From the NCBI GenBank assembly GCA_006176705.1, contig QRFJ01000082.1:894390-958389 (forward strand): a stretch of DNA of 64,000 bases, in the 5' to 3' direction. Positions 23,762 to 35,496 of this stretch are shown piece after piece. Below the pieces are notes generated by a model, which saw nothing but the letters and a program-made list of their open reading frames with translations, searched no databases and was not told the origin of the DNA. The stretch comes from Cocos nucifera. Taxonomy: Eukaryota > Streptophyta > Magnoliopsida > Arecales > Arecaceae. Every line of letters begins with the position of its first letter. The stretch's first letter is position 1. The translations under genes were made by a program, and so were the position numbers.

Positions 23762-26700
23762 ATGGAAGCAATTAGTAAAAAAGAAATGGCTCGCATTGCT
23801 AGACAACGACGTAAGACCATTTTGCTACATAAAAGGCCGAATAAAAGAAAAGGCCATCCAAATTGTAAGTTTTGTGCCCTAAATAATCATTACATTGTCA
23901 AATATTGATTATTAAAACTATTTTTAATTTATCAAGTTTAATAATATTTTATTTGAAATTTTTCAAAATCATAGATGCTCAAGTTCAAATATGTGATTTT
24001 GGTCCACCAAATTATGTTTGTGAATTTTGTGGTGCAAAAGTTTGGTACGAAGAAAGAAATAACAAGTCATGCAATACAAAACAACCAAAATTCAGTATAT
24101 GTTGTCAAGTAGGAAAAATTCAGTTGCCCTTACTAAAAGAACCACCTAGGGCATTGTCAAGTTTATTAGACTACAATGGTGGTAAAGAAGCAAAATACTT
24201 TCGAGATAATATCAGGTCATACAATGCACTATCTGCATTTACCCCAATGGGTGCCCGCATTGATAAGACAATTAATGATGGAAGTGGACCTTACGTGTTT
24301 CGACTTAATGATCAAAATTATCATAAAATTGGATCTTTGCTTCCACCAGAAGGAGAAATCCCATAGTTTGCACAACTTTATATATACAATACAGTGCATG
24401 AAGTCCAAAATCACATTTCTGCAGTTACAAAGTAAAGCCAAGGTTCTAATTTGGATGCAATGATTATTAGCGGCTTGATGAAGATATTGAATGAGAATAA
24501 TGTTTTGGTTCAATCTTTCAGAATGGTACAGAAGAGATTTGACAAAAGAGTGAATGCATAGTTCAGGTTGAGATTAATAACTAACCGTAAGTTTGACGGT
24601 AGACAATATAACTTGCCTAATTGTTTAGAAGTTATTGCATTAATAGTTGGAAATTTTTACAAGCAAAATAAAGGTTGTGACATAATTGTGGAGCATAAGA
24701 CAAGAGGACTTTAGAGAATAACAGAATTGCATCCAAGCTTTATGACATTGCAATACCCATTGTTGTTTCCATATAGGAAAGACGGTTTCAAAACCGGGAT
24801 AAAACATAGCAACCATGCAAGCAATAGAACTCGTAAAAGAGAAAATCTTACAATGAGACAATATTATGCTTACCGCATTCAATATCGCATGGAAGAGGCA
24901 GACACATTATTAAGAGATGGTCTTCTTTTCTAATAGTACATAGTTGATACATTCACCATAGTGGAAGAGCAAAGATTTCGTTGGATCAGAGAAAACCAAG
25001 CAACTCTCAAATCTGATTTATTAAAAGAAGTATAGGATGTTGTTTCTCATGGAGATATAGCGGCATGCAAAATTGGAAAAACAATGCTCCTCCCTTCATC
25101 TCACACTGGAAGCCCAAGATATAGAATTCAGAATTAACAAGACACAATGGCAATTTGTCGGTGGATTGGATATCCAGATATTTTTCCGACTTTTACGTCT
25201 AACCCAAAATGGCTAGAAATAGAAAGAATGATGTTGAAAGTTGATCTATTATAAAAAATGGAGGATAGAGTCGATGTTGTAGATCAAGTTTTCCAAATGA
25301 AATTTTTAGAATTACTAACTGATATCAAAAAGAGAAACCATTTTGGACACAGTTTTAAGTAAGTTTGCTTCATTCATTCAACTTTACTACATTATTTTGT
25401 AATCATCCTTTTATGCAACTATAACAATCTTAACTTTTTATTTTATATTGACTTCTTACATTATTTAATACAGTTATTTATACAATTGAGTTTCAGAAGC
25501 GTGGTCTTCCCCATGCACATATGTTGGTCTTTCTACATCCTCAGGAGAAAAATCCAAACACATCATATATTGATGAAGTTATTAGTGCAGAAATACCAGA
25601 TAAAAAAGAAGATCCAGATGGTTATTTAGCAATCCAAACATATATGATGCATGGGCCATGTGGTAAGAGCAAACCTTCTTCACCATGCATGATAGACCAT
25701 CATTGCATCAAACATTTTCCAAAGAAATACAATAGTCATACAACAATGGATGAGGAGGGTTTTCCTCTATATAGAAGAAGAAACAATGGAAATACTTTGT
25801 TGAAAAATGGAGTTGAATAAGATAATGCTTATGTTGTGCCATACAATAGGAAGCTCTTGCTGAAATATCAAGCACATATCAACGTTGAATTTTGCAACCA
25901 TTCCCGCTCAATAAAGTACTTATTCAAGTACATAAATAAGGGACACGACAGACTGAATATAATTATTGAGCAAAAGAAGAATGCCGATTCAACTTCAATG
26001 CAAGAAAGCAATATTGAGCTAGATGAGATAAAAGCATATCTTGACCGTAGATACATTTCTGCATCAGAGGCATGTTGGAGACTTTTTGAATTTGATATTA
26101 ACTATAAAGATCCAGCAGTGGAGAGATTATCCTTCCTTCTTCCAAATGAACAAACAATTATTTTTTCAGAGATGGCAAACTTAGAAAATGTTCTGAGAAG
26201 ATCAGGAATTGACCGAACCATGTTCACTGAATGGATGAAAACAAATGCAAAAAATGAGGAAGCAAGAGAATTGAGATATGTACAATTCCCAACAAATTGG
26301 GTATGGCACAAGGATGTCCTACAATGAAGAAAGAGAAAATGCGGTAGAAGTGTTGGTCGAATTTTTTATACTCATTCTGTAAGTGGTGAACATTATTACT
26401 TACGATGTTGTTAAATATTGTCAAAGGTCCAACATGTTTTTAAAATATCCACACAGTAAATGGCGTTGTTCATCCAACATTTAAGGCAGCATATTATGCA
26501 CTTGGGTTGCTAGATGACGATAAAGAATGGCATGACTGCCTACAAAAAGCATCACTTTAGGGCTCCGATCAACAACTCCATGAATTATTCGCCACCATGT
26601 TGTTGTATTGCAAAGTCGCCAATCCTCTACAGCTATGGAAGGCTAATTAAAAAATATTGTCAGAAGATATCTTATACATTCAACGAAAGAAATTGGACCA

Positions 26701-28303
26701 TCCATCTCTTCATCTTACTGTTGAACAGTTAGAAAACTATGCATTGTTCAAAATTGAACAAATATTGCAAAAGGCTGGCAAGTCATTAAAAGACTATCAT
26801 GGAATGCAATTGCCAAATGCTTTATTATTGAAAGAATTGAACAACAGGCTTCTTGTAGAGGAGACCAATTACAACCAAAGAGAACTCTAAAGTGATTTTG
26901 ACAAACTTTATAATGGGCTAAATGCAGAGCAGTTAGCAATATATGATGCTGTTATGGAATCACTGAAGTCAAAACTGGGCAAGCTTTTCTTCATTTATGG
27001 TCATGGAGGTACAGAAAAGACTTATTTATGGAAAACAATACTAGCAAAACTCAGATCAAAAGGCCATATAGCACTTGCAGTAGCATCCTCAAGTATTGCT
27101 TCACTATTGCTACTAGAAGGAAGAACAGCTCACTCAAGATTTCACATTCCTTTAAACTTAACAGAGAAAACAACATGTGAGATCAAACAAAGAACACAAC
27201 TTGCCCAACTTTTAACAAAGACAAGTCTTATTATATGGGAGGAAGCACCAATGGCTCACAAATATTGTTTTGAAACGTTGGATCATACATTGCGAGACAT
27301 ATTACGATTTACGTTTTCAGATAGTTTGAATCAACCATTTGGAGGTATGACAATGTTGCTTAGAGGAGACTTCCGACAAATACTACCTGTCATTGTCAAA
27401 GGCAGAAGAGAAGATATAGTGGATGCCTGCATAAAATCATCATACCTTTGGCAATATTTTGGGGTTTACAGATTGTACAAAAATATGCATTTGCAAAGTT
27501 CGAAATTTGTGAACTCAACTATTGAATTTGCACAGTGCATCTTAGATACTGGAGATGGAAAAGGAGCTCTTACCGACAGTGAGCAATGGATCAAAATTCC
27601 TGATGACATTATTATCAACCAAAATTGCAACACAATTCCAAACATAGTTGAGTGCACCTATCCAGATTTGAAAAACAAGATAATAGATGAAAAATACTTG
27701 CAAAAAAGAGCCATACTAACACTGAAAAATGAGATAGTGCATGAAATAAATGATTACATGATGGATCATGTCTTAGCAAAGGAATAAATATACTATAGTT
27801 CAGACTCCCTTTCGAAGAGTTATGCAAACTTCAATGATGATGATGCGTTGTACCCATTTGAGTTTCTCAATTCACTCAAATTTTCTGGTATACCAAATCA
27901 TGCACTTCATCTTAAAAAGGGTGTTCCGGTTATGCTTCTACGTAACATCAATCAAAGTGGTGGTCTTTGCAATGGTACAAGATTGACTGTTGTCCAGCTT
28001 GGAAAATGGTTCATCCAGGCAAAAATAATTACGGGGGACAATATTGAGGAAAATGTTTTTATTCCTCAAATTATTCTGTCACCAAATGAATCAAAGTGGC
28101 CTTTCAACTTAAGGCGTAGACAGTTTTCTATTTCTATATGTTTCGTCATGATAATTAACAAAAGTCAAGGACAAACTTTAAACAAAGTTGGATTATATCT
28201 TCAAAACTAAGTTTTTTGCCATGGCCAATTATATGTGGCTCTCTCAAGAGTAACTGCCAAAATAGGACTCCACATCTTGGTCACAGATGATGATGTTGAA
28301 TAA
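23762..28303 (+). pseudogene. Helitron Rep-helicase (RepHel), copy 2
   Basis: Exon 1 (23762-23864) is intact here and begins MEAISKKEMARIARQRRK. The introns are 23865-23974 and 25359-25496. The N-terminal zinc motif reads YVCEFCGAKVWYEE. The Rep HUH motif is at 25512-25520 and the tyrosines are at codons 25917 and 25929. The helicase is open from 26954 to 27787 with Walker A GHGGTEKT (Gly of GKT changed to Glu) and IIWEEAPM. The C-terminal part is open at 27848-28210, with a final LYVALSRV and stop at 28301. Stops shared with copy 1 are at 24364, 24559, 25033, 25135 and 25252; private ones include 25818 and 26887. It cannot encode a full transposase of about 1,300-1,500 residues. Confidence 0.92.
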
Positions 28304-28454
28304 GCCAACACAATAAAAAGCATTGTCTACGTAGAAATTTTTAGTAACATATTATATGCTAATTGATTGGTATGAACAGTATTTACCAAATAAAATAAAT
28401 AATTAAATTTTCTTACTTCATTCTAATAATTTATTTTTTTATATTATGCAGATT

Positions 28455-30727
28455 GATGGATTCTCGAAAATACTCTCTCCTAAGCGAATTGTCTTCAGAC
28501 AATGATACATAGATGATAAAGGCTCGGGTCATCCGACTATGGATAGCTACAAATACCAAAATAAATGATACTATTGAACTAGAAATGATCCTATTGGATG
28601 AAAAGGTTAGCGCAAACAAATCCACATTATACAACTAATTTACATCAACACACAACTAATATTATTGTTCTATTACTTCACAGTTGACTATGATGCAGGC
28701 AACAATAAGAAATAACCAAATTGAATGGTTAAAACAAAGAATAGAAGAGGGTCAGTACCGCTACTTCATAATAAATTTTAAATTAGTTCAAGCATTATAT
28801 GATTATAGAGCAGTTACCAATGACATAAAGATTATTTTCTACTTGACCACAATACTTAAAGAAGTCAAGACTGAAGTTATACAAATTCTATTATTCCACT
28901 TTCACTTTGTTGATATGAATCTCATATCTCAACGATGCAACAAAAATATGTATCTTACAGGTAATAATAGATCAACATCAATCATTACAATACATATATT
29001 TGCATTGTTTATTATAACATAAATGCATTTACAATCATTATAGATGTAATTGGAAAGCTGACAGCATTTGGTGACATAGACAATATACAAGCAAAGGGCA
29101 AAACTCTATAGAAAAGTGACTTGGAGCTACTGCTTAAAAGGTAAGTACTAACAAAGAAAAAAAATTACATTTACCATTTTATTTTATATTAAAAATTATT
29201 ATTTTTATGTATTAAAAATAATATTTAGTGACGACAAAATTAAAGTCACACTTGGGGGCCAACTACTGAAGAAGTCACTTTTGACATCAATAAGTTGACA
29301 CAAGTGCTTGCATTCTTATTATCATTATAATAATAATAAAATTATTTTAAGGTAATAAAATTTTTTAATTTATTATAACTATCAATAGCAAAAAAATTGT
29401 TATCATATTTTTTTCTATAAGACAAGTACAACCTCTCATCAACCATCACAACAAAGATCTACAAAAATCTTAAAATCTTAGAAGTTGCAAAACTTCAACA
29501 AAGGCAAGAATAATTCTACAAAAAACTATACAAACTATCTTTTTCACACAATACTCATTATACTTTTTTATTATTGGTTTGGCACCACAATAACTCGGGT
29601 TAAATAATTGCACTCCCAAAATGATGCTTATAAACCCATTGAAGAACAAATATTTTTTAACAGAAGAATCATCCAGCAATTATGCATGGCAAAATAGAAA
29701 ACAAAGCCCAAGTACTTCCAATTTAAATACCTAACTGTTCCTAACAAACATTGCCATCCTCTCTTCATGTAGCATACTGTCTTCATGGTTTGTGCAACTA
29801 TTATTGCACTTGAAGAAAGGTTTGGTTGGGCTTATATCTCCTGCACTAATTATACAAGAAAGGTCATATTCTCAAACGACAATTATAAATGCAAAGTGTA
29901 TAATACAAAAGTTAGCTATCCAATTCCAAGGTCTGTTATTCCATCTACTTACTCTTTCAATCTACTTACTCTTTCAACAAAACTGATCATTACTCACTAC
30001 TTTTTTACAATAGATAAAGACACAACACTAACAAATCTTATTATTAACAAAGATTTAAGATTATTGCAAAAATTGAGGACCACTCGCGAAGTGCAACCAT
30101 GATAATTTTCAATAAAGACATTGAGAATTTGCTAAATGTCATAACCTTAAAACTTTCAAAGCAGCATGATATTAACTCAATAAGGGTTCCACAAAAAATC
30201 TATGATCTTCTAGACAAAAAGATAGTCTTCAAAATAAAATTGAATGACTACAACATCAAAGAAGGGTTCCACAATTACACTATAATGAAAACATTTGAAG
30301 CTGATGAGAAATTAGAAAATGACTATAAAATCAACAACTTAACTGAGGTAAACAATTTTTGCTCTCATAGTTTTGATAAATAATATTAAAGCACTCATTA
30401 TAAATTAAAATTATATTACAGGAGATGATGTATGGAGCAGGAGACAACATCAAAGAACTTCAATCGTCATCAAGCATAGTGAGACAATAAAATCTCAAAT
30501 CTCCAAATACAAAAATACTTTTATAACTAAATAAATAATTTATTTTATTATCTTATTCTTCTTTTCAACATAATCTTAAAAATAAAAAATCATTAATCAC
30601 AATAGCCTCAATACAACTACAACAAGAACAAGAAGCAAACACGGTTGAATCAAATCTGGCAGATAGTGACATCAACACCACTAGCAAAAAAAGAAGAAAG
30701 CTCCAAATTGATGACAATGATGAATGA
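28455..30727 (+). pseudogene. RPA70-like protein gene, Helitron copy 2
   Basis: It has the same exon plan as copy 1. Exon 1 starts at 28455 and carries a TAG at 28510-28512, where copy 1 has Trp. The OB-fold ARVIRLW is intact here. Exon 2 runs to 28960 and reads through the position that is a stop in copy 1. The zinc OB-fold reads VCATIIALEERFGWAYISC, then YKCKVYNTK, so the last Cys is lost. A tandem 21-bp duplication (atctacttactctttca) is inserted near 29944-29976. The basic KKRRKLQIDDNDE tail is preserved to the stop at 30725-30727. It would bind single-stranded DNA if functional; as it stands it is a pseudogene. Confidence 0.8.
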
Positions 30728-30759
30728 TTATTCTGCATGTAGCACACAATATTACATAC

Positions 30760-32099
30760 TGTTGGTGCAGAAATCCGTCGCCGCCGGGGGTCGCCGCGAT
30801 CGAGGCCGCTGGGCGCCGCCGGGGACCTGCAAAACGAAGTCCCGTCCGGAGCCGGTGGGGTGGTGGCTCCGGCAGGACCCTCCGACGGTCAAGTTAGTTT
30901 CCGACCAATAGTAATGGAGTGCTCGGAATGAGTTTCGGTGCTTAGAGATGTGGAGGAGAGCTTAGAGAGTTAAGAGTCCAGAGAGCTTAGCCTTAGCGTG
31001 TCGGGAGGATCCTTTATATAGTGGAGCTTGATGGTGACAACTGCAGCCGCGTGCTGGCGGGCCGCTCAAGGTTCGGTGGAGTCAGTCTCACTGGCGCCGC
31101 ATACGGCGGATGGAGGGTGACAGCCATCGCCGCCTGACAGTGGGTCGCTATCGCCCGCGGCGGACTGACTGATGGTGCGGCGGACTGACTGATGGTGCGG
31201 CGGACTGACTGATGGTGATGGTTGCAGAGCTTGCCGAATGAAGGGATGAAGGTCTTCGACGTGTGCCCATTTCGGAGGAGTTCGGGCTCCTGAAGAGGAA
31301 GATAGGAGGGAGTTCGGCTCCCATAGGCGTCTGGCGAGAGGTATGCAGCTAAGACCCGTCCGCAGAAGAGTTCGGCTGCTGAGAAGCCGCGGCCCGGCCG
31401 TCTGGGGTTCGGCCGGCCGTTGGACTTGGGCTGAGGCTTGGACACTTGAGAGTTCGGTGGGAGCTCGGTCGGCCGAAGTTTGATGAGGGCGACCGCTGAG
31501 GAGTTCGGCCCAGTGACGACTGCTGAGGAGTTCGGGCTCCTGAGTGACGATTGCTTGGGGATTCTACTAAAGCCCGTCCGCTGAGGGGTTCGGCCGCTGA
31601 GAGGACTTCGTTGAAGCTCGGCCGCTTGGAGTCGGTCCGAAGGAGCTCGGCCGCTGAGAGGACTTCATTGAAGCTCGGCCGCTTGGAGTCGGTCCGAAGG
31701 AGTTCGGCCGCGAAGTCCGAAGGAGTTCGGCCGGAAGTCCGAAGGAGCTCGGCTGCATGGGCTCGCCTGGGGTCGGTCCGAAGGAGTTCGGCCGCTGAGA
31801 GGACTTCATTGAAGCTCGGCCGCTTGGAGTCGGTCCGAAGGAGTTCGACCGCGGGAAGTCCGAAGGAGTTCGGCCGCGGGAAGTCCGAAGGAGCTCGGCT
31901 GCATGGGCTCGCCTGGGGTCGGTCCGAAGGAGTTCGGCCGCTGAGAGGACTTCATTGAAGCTCGGCCGCTTGGAGTCGGTCCGAAGGAGTTCGACCGCGG
32001 GAAGTCCGAAGGAGTTCGGCCGCGGGAAGTTCGAAGGAGCTCGGCTGCATGGGCTCGCCTGGGGTCGGGCTTCGGCAGGAGCGGGATTTATCCCCAACA
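30760..32099 (-). repeat. LTR (3' LTR of the inverted copy)
   Basis: On the minus strand it reads TGTTGGGGATAAATCC to TTCTGCACCAACA. It contains multiple GTTCGGCCG (CCGAACTCC on the sense strand) repeats between about 31360 and 32060. A TATA-like ctatataaagg on the minus strand lies near 31010-31025. Confidence 0.9.
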
Positions 32100-32826
32100 G
32101 TAGCCCCCCCACTCCCGAGTTCAAAAATTGAAGGAAGGGAGTACCAAAACAGGCGACTGCCGAAGTCTTCTTCCAGGCTCCGCATTTGTTGCGGCTGAAG
32201 CTCGGGGGAGGTCTCATCTCCAGCCAATATTGACGCTGAAGTTGAAGCTGAGGCTTGGGGGAGGTCTCATCCCCAGTCGATGTTTGGAGTTGAAGTGGGA
32301 CTCGTTTCCAGCCAAAATTAGTGAAGCCGACGTTGAGGCCGGAGTCAATGTCGCCCCCCGTGTTCAGGGTCGGAGTTGACATTGCCTTCATCAACCGAAG
32401 TCGATTCGGGGGAGACCTCCTCTTTTGCAGTCAAGGTTATGATCGCTTGGGGGAGACCTCGCCTCCCGCTGACGCTGATACCGAAGTTGAAGCCGAGGTC
32501 TGAAGGAGACCTCGTCTTCTGCAGTGAAGCTTACCGTAGACTCTGGGGCTCGGCCTTGGACCTTGCTCGCGTCAGGACGAGGTTCTCCTCTTGTTCCCGA
32601 CGGGCTGTGGGGGCACATGGGGACCGTCGTCCTCGTCTCTCCCCCCATCCCGTCCTTGGTGGACGGGGCCTTTGACTTTGCTCACGCTAGGACGAGGTTC
32701 TCCTCCTGTTCCTAGCCGGCTGTGGGGGCACATGAGGACCGTCGTCCTCGCCTTCTCCCCCCATCCCGTCCTTTGTGGACGGGGCCTTCGACTTTGCTCA
32801 CGCTAGGACGAGGTTCTCCTCCTGTT
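30760..32826 (-). mobile_element. Gag-only LTR element, inverted partial copy
   Basis: This is the reverse complement of the 3' part of the element at 33828-40366. It has a 1340-bp LTR (30760-32099), the polypurine tract and internal region (32100-32560), and about two units of the 115-bp array (32560-32826), which run into the assembly gap. It lies inside the 3' end of Helitron 2. Its gag and other LTR would be inside or beyond the gap. No gag sequence is visible. Confidence 0.88.
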
Positions 32827-33826
32827 NNNNNNNNNNNNNNNNNNNNNNNNNNNNNNNNNNNNNNNNNNNNNNNNNNNNNNNNNNNNNNNNNNNNNNNNNN
32901 NNNNNNNNNNNNNNNNNNNNNNNNNNNNNNNNNNNNNNNNNNNNNNNNNNNNNNNNNNNNNNNNNNNNNNNNNNNNNNNNNNNNNNNNNNNNNNNNNNNN
33001 NNNNNNNNNNNNNNNNNNNNNNNNNNNNNNNNNNNNNNNNNNNNNNNNNNNNNNNNNNNNNNNNNNNNNNNNNNNNNNNNNNNNNNNNNNNNNNNNNNNN
33101 NNNNNNNNNNNNNNNNNNNNNNNNNNNNNNNNNNNNNNNNNNNNNNNNNNNNNNNNNNNNNNNNNNNNNNNNNNNNNNNNNNNNNNNNNNNNNNNNNNNN
33201 NNNNNNNNNNNNNNNNNNNNNNNNNNNNNNNNNNNNNNNNNNNNNNNNNNNNNNNNNNNNNNNNNNNNNNNNNNNNNNNNNNNNNNNNNNNNNNNNNNNN
33301 NNNNNNNNNNNNNNNNNNNNNNNNNNNNNNNNNNNNNNNNNNNNNNNNNNNNNNNNNNNNNNNNNNNNNNNNNNNNNNNNNNNNNNNNNNNNNNNNNNNN
33401 NNNNNNNNNNNNNNNNNNNNNNNNNNNNNNNNNNNNNNNNNNNNNNNNNNNNNNNNNNNNNNNNNNNNNNNNNNNNNNNNNNNNNNNNNNNNNNNNNNNN
33501 NNNNNNNNNNNNNNNNNNNNNNNNNNNNNNNNNNNNNNNNNNNNNNNNNNNNNNNNNNNNNNNNNNNNNNNNNNNNNNNNNNNNNNNNNNNNNNNNNNNN
33601 NNNNNNNNNNNNNNNNNNNNNNNNNNNNNNNNNNNNNNNNNNNNNNNNNNNNNNNNNNNNNNNNNNNNNNNNNNNNNNNNNNNNNNNNNNNNNNNNNNNN
33701 NNNNNNNNNNNNNNNNNNNNNNNNNNNNNNNNNNNNNNNNNNNNNNNNNNNNNNNNNNNNNNNNNNNNNNNNNNNNNNNNNNNNNNNNNNNNNNNNNNNN
33801 NNNNNNNNNNNNNNNNNNNNNNNNNN
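32827..33826. other. Assembly gap, exactly 1000 N
   Basis: A run of 1000 Ns is a placeholder of unknown true size. It sits between the 115-bp array of an inverted element copy and the first base before the LTR of a forward copy. Confidence 0.99.
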
Positions 33827-33827
33827 C

Positions 33828-35357
33828 TGTTGGGGATAAATCCCGCTCCTGCCGAAGCCCGGCCCGACGCTCAGCCCAATGTAACCAGTAGCTGCTGAAG
33901 AGCTTCAGCGCCAGGCGCCAGGCCGAGCCCCTAAGACGGCCGAACTGCTTAGAGGCCGAACTCCCCTGCACCAAGGTCTCGGCCGAACTGCTTAGAGGCC
34001 GAACTCCCCTGCACCAAGGTCTCGGCCGAACTGCTAGAGGCCGAACCCCCCTGCACCGAGGTCCGGGCCGAACTGCCTAGAGGCGAACTCCCACCGCCAG
34101 CCGAACTTCCTGACGGCCGAGCTCCTTGGACTCCAAGCGGCTGGACTTCTTCAGGAGACGGACTCCTCCCAGACGCCCGTTCGGCCATCCGAGCTCCTCC
34201 CGGGTTTTCCCTTCAGCTGAACTCTCCTACGAGCCCATGCAGCCGAACTCCTTCGGACCCCACGGCCGAACTCCTTCGGACTTTCCACGGCCGAACTCCT
34301 TCGGACCGACTCCAGGCGGGTCCGTGCAGCCGAACTCCTTCGGGCCGATCCCAGGCGAGCCCGCGCAGCCGAACTCCTTCGGACCGACCCTAGGCGACCG
34401 AACTCCTCAGCGAGCCCTGGCCGAACCAACTAGCAACCGAAGTCCTTCAATTGGCCAGCCGAGCTTCTTCCGGGAACCTCTCAGCGGCCGAACTCTACGA
34501 TGGCCGACTCCAAGCGGCCAGCTTCAGACGAACTCCCTCTCAGCTCGAACTCCTCAGCAGTCGTCACTGGGCCGAACCCCTCAGCGGTCGCCCTCATCAA
34601 ACTTCGGCCGACCGAGCTCCTACCGAACTCTCGAGTGTCCAAGCCTCAGCCTGCAGCCCAACAGCCGGCCGAACCCCAGACGGCCGAGCTTCCTTCTCCG
34701 TACCGGACTCTTCATGCGGACGAGCCTTAGCTGCATACCTCTTGCCAGACGCCTATGGGAGCCGAACTCCCTCCCATCTTCCTCTTCGGAGCCCGAACTC
34801 CCCCGAAATGCGGCACACGACGAAGGCCTTCAACCCTTCATTCGGCAAGCTCTGCAACCATTCACTATCAGTCAGTCCGCCGTACCATCGGCCAGTCCGC
34901 CGCGGGCGATAGCGACCCACTGCCAGGCGGCGATGGCTGTCACCCTCAATCCGCCGCACACGGCACCAGTGGGACTGACTCCGCCGAACCTCGAGCGGTC
35001 CGCCAGCACGCGGCTGCAGTTGTCACCATCAAGCTCCATGCTGCCCGACGACTCTCTGCCAGACGGCACAGCCGTCACCATCAACTAAGCTCCGCTATAA
35101 AAGGACCCCTCCCGACATACTAAGGCTAAGCTCTCTGAACTCTCGACTCTCTAAGCTCTCCTCCACATCTCTAAGCTCCGGAACTCATTCCGGGCACTCC
35201 ATTACTGTTGGTCGGAAACTAACTTGACCGTCGGAGGGTCCTGCCGGAGCCACCACCCCACCGGTTCCGGGACGGGACTTCGTTTTGCAGGTCCCCGGCG
35301 GCGCCCAGCGGCCTCGATTGCGGCGACCTCCGGCGGCGACGGATTTCTGCACCAACA
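33828..35357 (+). repeat. 5' LTR of the gag-only element
   Basis: TGTTGGGGATAAATCC to CTGCACCAACA, 1530 bp. U3 is built from many imperfect GGCCGAACTCC-containing units (about 33950-34700), in a different number from the 3' LTR, which explains the length difference (1530 against 1424 bp). Confidence 0.93.
35095..35103 (+). promoter_or_regulatory. TATA box of the gag-only element
   Basis: ctataaaag is followed by gacccctcccgacatactaagg, a conserved block in all LTR copies here (also near 40104 and 63791). It is the likely core promoter, with R starting about 25-30 bp downstream. Confidence 0.65.
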
Positions 35358-35360
35358 GAT

Positions 35361-35379
35361 TGGCGCCGTCTGTGGGAAC
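35361..35379 (+). other. Primer binding site of the gag-only element
   Basis: TGGCGCCGTCTGTGGGAAC begins three bases after the 5' LTR. The TGGCGCC core is common in plant gypsy-type elements. I did not establish which tRNA it pairs with. Confidence 0.75.
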
Positions 35380-35496
35380 AAGGGATTGAACCTTCGAGGT
35401 TCCCTTGTTCTTAAAGGAGTGCTCGGCGACGATTTCCCTCCCCTGCTCCGGATCTCTCTTCCTCCCTCTTCAGAATTCCTTCTCTGGAAAGAGGAA

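Larger units (their letters stand above)
22136..30759 (+). mobile_element. Helitron copy 2, 3'-truncated
   Basis: This second copy of the 11251-19943 element has the same gene order. It starts at tttaaataaatattatttag and stops 32 bp after the RPA-like stop codon, where the inverted LTR begins (30760). The last 84 bp or so of the family, including the hairpin and CTAG, is missing and does not reappear on the far side of the LTR elements. This copy has its own inactivating changes besides those shared with copy 1. Confidence 0.9.

Noticed and set aside
31551..32394. Long repeat-rich frames in the inverted LTR (135 and 275 codons)
   Set aside because: They are produced by GC-rich minisatellite units within the LTR and run across the LTR boundary, so they are not genes.
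32712..33974. Frames of 350-420 codons spanning the N run
   Set aside because: They are artefacts of translating 1000 Ns.
34126..35088. 320-codon Ser/Pro-rich frame in the 5' LTR
   Set aside because: It is built from CCGAACTCC units. It is broken in the 3' LTR copy and lies upstream of the TATA box.
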